Made by a program: the position numbers and the translations under genes. The notes below the pieces were generated by a model that saw nothing but the letters and a program-made list of their open reading frames with translations, was not told where the DNA came from and ran no database searches. A DNA stretch of 64,000 nt from Amphiduros pacificus (Eukaryota; Annelida; Polychaeta; Phyllodocida; Hesionidae), in the NCBI GenBank assembly GCA_949316495.1, contig OX439008.1, positions 15,085,532 through 15,149,531 on the forward strand, written 5' to 3'. The stretch's first letter is position 1; every line of letters begins with the position of its first letter. Positions 55,701-64,000 of this stretch are shown here, in pieces.

Positions 55701-58700
55701 TCAAATAATAAGCAATGAGTCATAGAGGCCATTAACAGTCACTCATATATAATACAGGTGTATAAATTATCAACATCTTTCAAACTGGTAAATCAAGTTC
55801 AATAATTTTCCCCATCTTTATGCCAATGACTATAATATATAACTAGCTTTTATTCATCTCTATTACAACAAATCTGCACCCATTTAATAAATGTTTTCTT
55901 GGTTATGAGTTACATTGGTATAAATTTTGCATTTCCCTATTGTTAAACTTTTTTCACATTACGCTGTGCGTTTGAAAAACCCACACATACATTAAACACA
56001 GAAGAATAGGTCATCAGTATATGTGAGTGTCCATGACTTCGAGATATCATTCTCATATTCATATAAAATACTATTATATTTCTACACTTCTATACTTCTA
56101 TATTCAAATGTGTGTGCAATCTATCATTATTAACTGGTAAAATAATTGACCACTAATTTGACCAAACTTAATTTCAAGATAAAATTAAATAAACTCCCGC
56201 AGAATTGCAAAAAATAAACAACAAAGAACACAGCAATATTTATATCGCTTTTAGTTATTTAGCTTGTAAACATTTTCTTTTATACAGCAAAAAATGTTGA
56301 GACCTATTTCCCTGAAAAAAATAATTCCTGTTTTAAATTATATTTCAGCCAATTTAATAGAAAAATTATACCTATCAAAATACAGAACTTTGAAAAAAGT
56401 ACAAAACAAATGACAGTGAGAAAATTTGATCTTTTGAATCAAATTGTATTTGAATGAAGGTGCTATAAAATGTAGAAAATACAGGTCTTGAGTACCGGAA
56501 ATTAGATTGTCTCCAGGACGTGCTACTCCTTTAAGAAAAAAATACTAAAGTTTGAAAGTATTGAAAAGTTGAATAAAGGATAGTTGCGAGTGCATTCGCA
56601 CGATTTGTGTTCATTTGTGATTGTGGTAGCTAAGCGGTGAAAGCACATGTGGCCTAAGTTGGTTAAGATATGCTTCAAATTGCTTTATATCAATAAAAGC
56701 TGGTAAAATATGACTATAAATAGAACATCACCAAAATATAAACAAGAGACAACAAAATGATAATACTTACGTCTAACAAAATTAGTATAACGTTAGATAA
56801 ATCATAGCCATTTAAAAATTGGTCAATTTATAATTCAGCTTTTCACATGACCATTTATCCACTTGCCACAAACACTATAAAATCACACGAAGTTCAAATC
56901 TTTCAAAATTTCCCATCAATGGATTTGTGATATCAAACACCAATTTCCAAACAGTTCCACAAAACCAGGCTCATTCCTGACTGATTAAATAATTGTATCA
57001 ACTTCATTGCCGGTTGATATTTTTATACAGTGCTTCCCATCCTAAATCTCATACCAGAACTGTTGAAAAAAATCAAAACTGGAAATCTCTCAAATTTGAT
57101 TATTAAATAAAAAACAAGATGGCAGCCAATCATCAAATCTAAATCTAAAATAATGTAGAAAGTTATTATGCAGTTGATATTTTGTTCTGTTCTTCCTATT
57201 AAAAAATTAATACCGGATCATTAAAAAAAAAAAAAAAAACAGAACCGGAAAAGCACAAACTCTTTAAATGAAAAAAATATACCAAGCTGGCAACCGGTCA
57301 TCTGCCTAAATATCAAGAGGAGATTGTGTGGTTGTTGGCAAGTGGGTAATAGTGTGCATGTGTTGTGAGGTGATTAGTGGATGAGTGGATATAGACCTTG
57401 GCCATCACGCAGTGACTCACTGGGCTTGTTCTCCAGCTTGTTGTCTGTGATTCCAATCATCGGGATCGGCTCCAGAGCCTGCTCCAAGAAATCCAGCAGT
57501 ACCGGACTGATCAACATTTCCTGCAACACAACAAGTTTACATGTAATCTTTCTTTCAAATCATTTATTATCTCTAGATGATTTTTTTTCTTTTGCATGTT
57601 AGTGGGGAAGCCAGCTAGTAAAATTTTAAGTTCACTGGTCCCTCAAAATGCATGGTCTAATTTTAGTATATTAACGAAGAAGACACATTGGGGGTCAGCT
57701 TTTCATGAAAAAAAAATATACCAAAAATAAGCATCTTTCTGAGATTGGCTCCCCTACTATGTGCCTTCCTGTCAGAAACTTTTCAAATTTTCATTTTATG
57801 TTTATGGACCTTTCAGATTACATCTTTAGATGGTATCAAGTACCAAGTGTCATTTTGGTGACATCTAAAATGCGATTACATCTTATAATGTACGACCCTC
57901 AAAATATAATCGAACCAAACTAAATTCAGACCTGCAAAGGCCCTCAATGACCTTAATCACATCCGTTCATGTAGATGCTACGCTCAGGCTTAAACGCGCT
58001 ATTTAGAAGTGCTCTATGAGACACATATTTAAATAATCAGTGATGAAAGTCAGCATTCACGAAAAAAACCTGAAACGCTTAAAAAATAACCTGAAAATAC
58101 CCCTACCCCCTTCAGAAATGTCATTTTTGGATGTTTCAGACTGAGTTCAGACCATTTTGAATTTCACATTTGAAAAAAAAAAACCTGAATTCAGGTTATT
58201 TCCTGAAGACGTTCATCAATGAATAATAGACAAACCTATCGTCCCAGAGAATCCCTACCTCTGACAGTTGCTGGAGGGAAAGCCACGCATATAGATTAGC
58301 TTTCTTGGTGGTTTTCTCCCGTTTGAATGTAGTGGAGGCTGACGAGGCATCAAACGGATCGGGCGTGCTCGGGGCATGCATCATCATGCTCGGGTCCGCG
58401 GTGGTCTTCAGCGTGCCCGGGGGACTCTCTGTGTCGGCACTGGTCTTGGAGTTGTACCGCACCTAATGTAAGATAGCATCACAATTTGCAAGGCTTTAAA
58501 TAAAGATGAAATTTTCGCTTTACATATTAAATTAAACTGATGACATAATATTATTACATTTCAAAATTCAATTTGTCTTCATGCTTAAAAAAGGTGAGGC
58601 CCAAATATAGATCACATTTTTCTTGACTTATTAAATCAAACGGGTGACATAATAGTACATATGAAAATTCTCATTTGAGCCCAACAACAGACATTTCTCA

Positions 58701-61700
58701 TCAACAATTACCATAAAGTGCACTTCTGCCATCAGTTTGAACATAATTTGGCCATCCTGCCGCACATTTTAACTGACTGACATTAAATCATTTTTTAATG
58801 TAATAAAACTTAAATTAAATCATTTTTTAATGTAATAAAACTAAAAATTTGTTAAAAGAAGTACAAGAAATAGTTCCCGAGACATTTTACACTGGCATTA
58901 TTCTAAAGCTACTGTACATTAAAACTGCAAAAATACTGAAAACGGGAAACTGCTGTTGTCATGCCAGAGCATATTGTAATTTGGTGACGATATAGAGTGT
59001 GTAAGCCCTGACCTTGACATCGACCCCTGGCAGGAAGAACACCGTGGTTTTGTCTGTCTGGGAGCTCTGCTGCGTGCCGAGGTTGCGATGGCCGACGAAC
59101 GTCCGGCTGCTGGCGCTGTCCGTGCTGTGCTTTTTCTGTTTTCGGGTGGGCTTGGGCGATAAATCGCGTGAATCTCGCTTACTAATACTCCTGCATCCAA
59201 ATACAGAATCATCAAATTTAGGTTGTTATATATTGCACATAGATACAGTTCCGCCACCACACACTTTTCAAGTTCACAGAAAAAAGATTCTAGAGATATG
59301 CTTTTCAGGAAAATAGGAACATGGTTCTCAAAATACTGCTTATTTCTACATTCTAATATTCTGCAGTTAGCTAGTTATATTAAGACTGGAACAAGAGTTA
59401 CACAAAGTGATCTCATTTCCTTGATTTATGTTTATCATGAGAGAAATATAATGGTATAATGACCTAGAGACATCATTGGGCTTTTAAAAATTATGCAAAA
59501 ATTCAAATGTAAAATCTTTGTAGTCTAATATCGTCATATTAGTTCTTCTAAAGTAAAAGTAAATTAATGAGGATTAATGTCAAATAATTTTAAGTGCATA
59601 TAGATAATCATTTATGAATTTTAGCAAAAAATAGAAACCAATCATTATTAATATCCATGACACTTGATCCTTGGATGGCAAAAATGTAATTTTAGGTTCA
59701 CATGTCATGAAATTTCTTCAAAATTTCTGATTGTTTCTTAAAAATTAAGGAAAGTCCAGAAAAAACCAAACACAACAAAATGATATCACAAAATCCATAT
59801 AAATAAATATTATTAGAGGAGCGTGACCAGAAACCGAGAATTGATTGACGTTGGCCTGTGCATTATGTTTTTTATTTCTAAGTGTGCCGCATTCTGTGCT
59901 TCTATTTCCCACTTGGTAATACTTTCACCAAGGATTCTACTGAAGACCAATTTCTCTCTTAATCACTGACTCTTTCACTGCAACAAGTCCACCTCAGCAA
60001 CTAACCAAATTATTTTTTTTTTCAAGCCAAAAATCTCAATTAAACAGACCCAAAATATTTTTTTAGGCATTTACAGAATTCCTTATTTCTTAAAATTATT
60101 ACGCCAAAAAAAAAAAATTTAAGCTAAACTAAATCCAGAAACATAGGCATCAGAGATGCATCAACCCTCAGCCCTGGTAACTCATTGCACAACATTCGCT
60201 CCACACAATATTTGTGAACAAAACGTCACTGCACCAAGGCAAATTGATGCAGGGGTAAAAAACCCATAAAATCTACTTCCTTTGATAGCTTAGGTGTGTC
60301 AAGTATCAAGAAACTGTCATCATTTACTCTAGAATTATTGATATGGGCCTGTGACCTTGAAAAGCAGGTTAAGGTCACCGTCCATCAAACTCATCTGGAG
60401 TCTTCCCAGATTCTTATGTGTGTCAATTTTCATGAAGCTGCCATCATTTGTTCTTAAGTTATCACGATGACAAGGATGATTTCACATAATTGTCCCTGTG
60501 ACCTTGAAATCAGGTGAAGGTCATGTTCCATCAAGAGAAGTCTGAGGTCTTCACCAGATGCTTGTGTGTGTCAAATCTCATAAAGCTGCCATCATTCGTT
60601 CTTGAGTTATTGCGATTCTTGGGATTTCACATAATTGTCCCTGTGACCTTGAAAAATAGGTCAAGGTCGCCATCCACCGAACTAGTCCGAGGTTTTCACC
60701 AGATGCTTATGCGTGTAAAGTTTCATGAAGCTGCCATCATTTGTTCTTGAGTTATCACGATGACAAGGATGATTTCACATAATTATCCCTGTGACCTTGA
60801 AAAGTAGGTGAAGGTCATGTTTCAAAGAAAATATTCTGAGGTCTTCACTAGATGCTTGTGTGTGTCAAATCTCATAAAGCTGCCATCATTCGTTCTTGAG
60901 TTATTGCGATTCTTGGGATTTCACATAATTGTCCCTGTGACCTTGAAAAATAGGTCAAGGTCGCCATCCACCGAACTAGTCCGAGGTTTTCACCAGATGC
61001 TTATGCGTGTAAAGTTTCATGAAGCTGCCATCATTTGTTCTTGAGTTATCACGATGACAAGGATGATTTCACATAATTATCTCTTTGACCTTGAAAAGTA
61101 GGTAAAGGTCATGTTTCAAAGAAAAAATTCTGAGGTCTTCACCAGATGCTTGTGTGTGTCAAATCTCATATAGCTGCCATCATTCGTTCTTGAGTTATTG
61201 CGATTCTTGGGATTTCACATAATTGTCCGTGACCTTGAAAAATAGGTCAAGGTCGCCATCCATCGAACTCATTCGAGGTTTTCACCAGATGCTTTTGTGT
61301 GTCAAGTTTCATGAAGCTGCCATCATTTGTTCTTGAGTTATCGCGATGACAAGATGATTTCACATAATTGTCCCTGTGACCTTGAAAAGTAGGTGAAGGT
61401 CATGTTTCATAGAAAAAATTCTGAGGTCTTCACCAGATACTTATGTGTGTCAAATCTAATAAAGCTACCATTATTCGTTCTTGAGTTATTGTGATTCTTG
61501 GGATTTCACATAATTGTCCCTGTGACCTTGAAAAATAGGTCAAGGTCGCCGTCCATCGAACTCGTCCGAGGTTTTCACCAGATGCATATGTGTGTCAAGT
61601 TATATGAAGCTGCCATCATTTGTTCTCGAGTTATCGCGATGACAAGATGATTTCACATAATTGTCCCTGTGACCTTGAAAAGTAGATGAAGGTCATGTTT

Positions 61701-62350
61701 CATAGAAAAAATTCTGAGGTCTTCACCAGATACTTATGTGTGTCAAATCTCATAAAGCTACCATTATTCGTTCTTGAGTTATTGTGATTCTTGGGATTTC
61801 ACATAATTGTTCCTGTGACCTTGAAAAATAGGTCAAGGTCGCCGTCCATCGAACTCGTCCGAGGTTTTCACCAGATGCATATGTGTGTCAAGTTTCATGA
61901 AGCTGCCATCATTTGTTCTTGAGTTATCGCGATGACAAGGATGTTCGCTACAGACATACATACATACATACATACAGACATACATACATACATACATACA
62001 TACATACATACCCACGCCAGGAGTACTGCAATACCCTCAGCCTGATTACATCAGGGGCTGAGGGTAAAAAAAAGATAATTTAATAATTTTTTTTTAAATC
62101 CGGAGATAAAACTTGGAGCAGTGTACGAGACAGTGTCTTTAAGAGAGTAGTTGGTATTAACCTCGACCTGGCACGAGTCTCAAGATCCTCAGCCACTTTG
62201 GGGTGAAGCACACACTGGCCGCTGTCTATGCGCACTTTGACGTCCAACTCGAAGTCGACGCTGGGGTCGATGACGGAAGATCCAGCCGATTCCCGCTTTG
62301 GAATGGGGCTGGACACCCTCTGAGTCTGACTGGATGGTGAGCCTCGCAAC
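46946..62350 (-). CDS. BLTP1: BLTP1 (KIAA1109/Tweek), C-terminal 19 exons, 5' partial
   Basis: Bridge-like lipid transfer protein 1 spans ER-plasma membrane contacts and channels lipids; it is also needed in synaptic vesicle recycling and cilia. Exons (high to low): 62350-62168, 59190-59013, 58462-58259, 57520-57397, 55584-55321, 54913-54650, 54333-54142, 53459-53310, 53062-52832, 52406-52115, 51716-51559, 51135-50946, 50698-50484, 50026-49766, 49477-49292, 48985-48803, 48551-48423, 48026-47885, 47180-46946. Each has AG/GT borders and phases agree at every junction, giving 3,780 bases after one split-codon base: 1,259 residues and TAA. Landmarks of the FSA_C region include 'FPVDVVVYIRVQPSFIRF', 'CDIGSASFKYDMRRLAEI', 'DWETLVLFAVNLARL', 'FVHGDLAWDKFHLLLSRST', 'HGINFRSKSWALF', 'YNHETEIVFALP' and 'ISWAGKRIDPVGVDYILQKL'. 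It ends in a basic KKT tail, as in orthologues. Upstream exons lie beyond 64000. The frame is intact throughout. Confidence 0.96.
47222..47530 (+). repeat. 'ttctgatgttattctgat' minisatellite
   Basis: Irregular tandem array of 10-20-bp units made of 'attctgat', 'gcttctgatg' and 'ttatt' in the last BLTP1 intron (47181-47884). It begins about 40 bases upstream of the final exon's acceptor. Confidence 0.85.
49525..49620 (+). repeat. 16-bp minisatellite
   Basis: Five or six copies of 'gtgatcagcagtaaat' and diverged forms in the BLTP1 intron 49478-49765. Confidence 0.85.
51240..51475 (+). repeat. Degenerate tandem repeat of about 35-45 bp
   Basis: Six or so imperfect units alternating 'ggatccattatatagacc' and 'tattatatcaaata' in the BLTP1 intron between 51136 and 51558. 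Confidence 0.7.
51811..51895 (+). repeat. 12-bp minisatellite
   Basis: Seven tandem copies of 'gaatttttgagt' in the 398-bp BLTP1 intron that also holds the exon-derived 36-bp array. Confidence 0.9.
51917..52147 (-). repeat. 36-bp minisatellite derived from a BLTP1 exon/donor junction
   Basis: On the minus strand the last 30-odd bases of the exon ending at 52115 and its donor (CATGGGCAATGTCAA|GTAAGT) recur five more times in the adjoining intron at about 36-bp spacing. Donor-like GT dinucleotides fall at 52078/52077, 52042/52041, 52005/52004, 51972/51971 and 51936/51935. The copy at 51972 keeps the full GTAAGTC. The array therefore spans coding and intronic sequence. Confidence 0.85.
52754..52788 (+). 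repeat. Poly-A run (35 A)
   Basis: Thirty-five consecutive A in a BLTP1 intron, 44 bases from the exon ending at 52832. On the gene's strand it is a T run placed downstream of that exon's donor. Confidence 0.95.
53518..53639. mobile_element. TIR element family B, copy 1
   Basis: 122 bp with inverted ends 'cagtaatgaaagtc' and inner 'ttcaggaaa.aacctgaa'. The ends pair almost fully, so it can fold back on itself. A related longer copy is at 58038-58221. Confidence 0.75.
53694..54063. mobile_element. TIR element family A, copy 2 (MITE)
   Basis: Collinear with 32711-33083 over about 370 bp: 'attctcactgct', 'ccatgctgccatct.gtgt', 'catgtctacaaatctaaccc' and the right end 'ggcagtgagaat'. It is more diverged at the ends than copy 1 and lies within a BLTP1 intron. 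Confidence 0.75.
56496..56528 (-). CDS. Candidate 33-nt BLTP1 cassette microexon
   Basis: Between coding exons 57520-57397 and 55584-55321 lies a 33-nt segment bounded by a pyrimidine-rich acceptor (tttttttcttaaag|GA) and a donor (TTCCG|GTACTC). It is phase-compatible with both neighbours (2+30+1 bases) and open, adding eleven residues ('GVARPGDNLIS'-like). The flanking exons also join in frame without it. The donor is weaker than its neighbours, so this may be chance. Confidence 0.3.
58038..58221. mobile_element. TIR element family B, copy 2
   Basis: About 184 bp sharing both ends and the core 'gactgagttcagac.atttt' with 53518-53639, plus about 60 extra central bases. It lies 38 bases past the donor of the BLTP1 exon ending at 58259, on the intron side. 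Confidence 0.75.
60164..62065 (+). mobile_element. Pearl/Helitron-like element with a 147-bp satellite core
   Basis: The left end carries 'accctcagccctg'. The right end carries a 33-base hairpin (62033-62065) whose arms repeat that motif ('ACCCTCAGCC' and 'GGGGCTGAGGGT'). Between them are about eleven tandem monomers of about 147 bp, each with 'gtgaccttgaaaa' and 'gttcttgagttat', then a (CATA)n tract at about 61955-62010. Two monomer types alternate, giving a 294-bp dimer. End motif, tandem core, tetranucleotide tract and hairpin end is the plan of the bivalve 'pearl' elements, considered non-autonomous Helitron relatives. It lies in a BLTP1 intron, ending about 100 bases from an exon. Confidence 0.65.
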
Positions 62351-62744
62351 CTGAAATATCATCACAATGTATGTTACTGAGGGCCATTGTTCTCAACACC
62401 ACCTAGTGGCAGAAGAGTTGACTGAAAAATGTTAATTTATAATGCAAGTCAGGAGTCAAAACTTATCAGCCTATTTCAAATACAAAGCACTATTTACTTC
62501 AATTAAAATATTTACTTGGATAAACAGGGAAAATCCTTTAAAGATATAATAATCTGTGTGCATGATTAAAGTCTGATAAATGTATGGAACTTCCCAACAA
62601 TTTAATTACTATCACATAGATTAGATTAGTTTTGAGGGCCAAGATTATTTATTGATAACTTGAATGGTAGCTAATTTCTGTGGAAAATATGGAACTCAAA
62701 AAATGAAATGTACAACATGAGGAAAAGCAAGAAATGGCCCTAGA

Positions 62745-63311
62745 GCAAATTCACCATAATGGCCCCAGAGCAAATTCACCATAATGACCCCAGAGCAAAT
62801 TCACCATAATGGCCCTAGAGCAAATTCACCATAATGGCCCCAGGGCAAATTCACCATAATGGCCCCAGAGCAAATTCACCATAATGGCCCCAGAGCAAAT
62901 TCACCATAATGGCCCTAGAGCAAATTCACCATAATGGCCCTACAGCAAATTCACCATAATGGCCCTAGAGCAAATTCACTATAATGGCCCTAGAGCAAAT
63001 TCACCATAATGGCCCTAGAGCAAATTCACTATAATGACCCTACAGCAAATTCACCATAATGGCCCTAGAGCAAATTCACCATAATGGCCCTAGAACAAAT
63101 TCACCATAATGGCCAGAGATCAAATTCACCATAATGACCCTACAGCAAATTCACCATAATGGCCCTACAGCAAGTTCACCATAATGGCCCTAGAGCAAAT
63201 TCACCATAATGGCCCCATAGCAAATTCACCATAATGGCCCCAGAGCAAATTCACCATAATGGCCAGAGATCAAATTCACCATAATGGCCAGAGAGCAAAT
63301 TCACTATAATC
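62745..63311 (+). repeat. 25-bp minisatellite, about 22 copies
   Basis: Tandem 'caaattcaccataatggccc' plus 'tagag/cagag' units, very uniform in length. Variants ('tacagc', 'ccagagatc') recur at several places, consistent with repeated unit exchange. Confidence 0.95.
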
Positions 63312-63601
63312 TCCTAAGATGACTGATGTAAATCTGATATTCTTCATCTGTATTTCAGTTAGGTTGCCAGATTTATCTATCACATTATTCTATTCTATCA
63401 CAGTTAACTATTTTCTTGCATTACATTTCTTTAGTCATTAAGCTAAATCACAGAGCTGCAGAAATATGATGATGATGTTTTTTTTTTCAATACATGGTGC
63501 ATGTATAATGTACAGAGCCTGGGTCTAGTTTAAATTCAGGTTACGATAACGATTTACTCTTTCCGAACTGATACTTTCTCTTCTATCAAAAACCCAAAGG
63601 G

Positions 63602-63602
<1 letters not shown>

Positions 63603-63697
<95 letters not shown>
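63603..63697. repeat. (TA)n microsatellite
   Basis: About 95 bases of pure alternating AT. Confidence 0.95.
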
Positions 63698-63699
<2 letters not shown>

Positions 63700-64000
63700 A
63701 GTACTGGACAATTCTTTCTGTTGTCTTAATTTATAATAGATAAGTCCAGAACTTCAGAAGAAAAAAACAATAAGAGTTTCTGACTAAACTTACTTCAAAT
63801 TAGTTCAATAGCCCCCCATTTTTTTGTATCAGGATGATCGTTATTTTCATACAAATTAATGGAAAGGTGAACAAATATCTGCCTGGAGATGACTGATAAC
63901 TTTTGTGCTTTGTTGGTCACCGTCACTTTCTTGCAGCACGTTTCTCCCCATGATTGAACACAACAGGCAGGATTTTTTAGGGGGTTATGTTACATACGCA

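Larger units (their letters stand above)
62351..64000. other. BLTP1 upstream intron to the window edge
   Basis: No further exon could be called with confidence. It contains a CTCF-like motif at about 62394, the 25-bp minisatellite at 62745-63311 and a (TA)n run at 63603-63697. A minus-strand open segment at 63870-64000 could be an exon, but no conserved BLTP1 motif was seen in it. Confidence 0.4.

Overview
The window is AT-rich animal nuclear DNA with spliced genes, GT-AG introns and many simple, tandem and dispersed repeats. The conserved proteins are clearly metazoan. The repeat landscape (147-bp 'gtgaccttgaaa' satellites with a CATA tract, tRNA-derived SINEs, short TIR elements) suggests a marine lophotrochozoan, most likely a mollusc. 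That assignment is inference; nothing here fixes the species.

Layout. 1-19.3 kb is a gene desert. It holds a tandem duplication carrying LINE 3' ends and tRNA-type SINEs, several minisatellites, and stretches of non-repetitive sequence that look like candidate conserved non-coding elements. 19.35-20.96 kb is a composite TIR element full of internal hairpins. It abuts a plus-strand gene for a membrane-anchored DUF229 (alkaline-phosphatase/sulfatase superfamily) protein at 21.0-23.0 kb. 24.2-24.95 kb is a decayed hAT transposase. 27.98-33.8 kb holds the first three coding exons (105 residues) of YIPF5 on the minus strand, including a 35-nt exon. The exons for its membrane domain were not found. 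34.4-37.0 kb is a mosaic of hairpins, tandem repeats and a duplicated CCAAT/YY1-like block. RPL9 (plus strand, 5 exons including a TOP-type 5' exon) lies at about 38.0-41.1 kb, and its 5' end may be shared head-to-head with YIPF5. 41.1-46.9 kb is the convergent intergenic region between RPL9 and BLTP1. 46.95-62.35 kb carries the last 19 coding exons found (1,259 codons) of BLTP1 (KIAA1109/Tweek), on the minus strand. The exon junctions agree in phase throughout. The 5' part of that gene runs off the right edge.

The three housekeeping genes act in different places: YIPF5 in ER-Golgi traffic, RPL9 in the ribosome, BLTP1 in bulk lipid transfer at membrane contacts. They are not an operon. The most unusual signals are: an exon/intron junction of BLTP1 amplified as a 36-bp minisatellite that creates five decoy splice donors; a phase-compatible 33-nt candidate microexon; a series of CTCF-like motifs, nearly all in one orientation from 29 kb rightward and opposed by two plus-strand motifs on the left; and a hairpin-ended element made of nucleosome-length dimeric repeats. 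No viral, LTR or Polinton remains were recognised.
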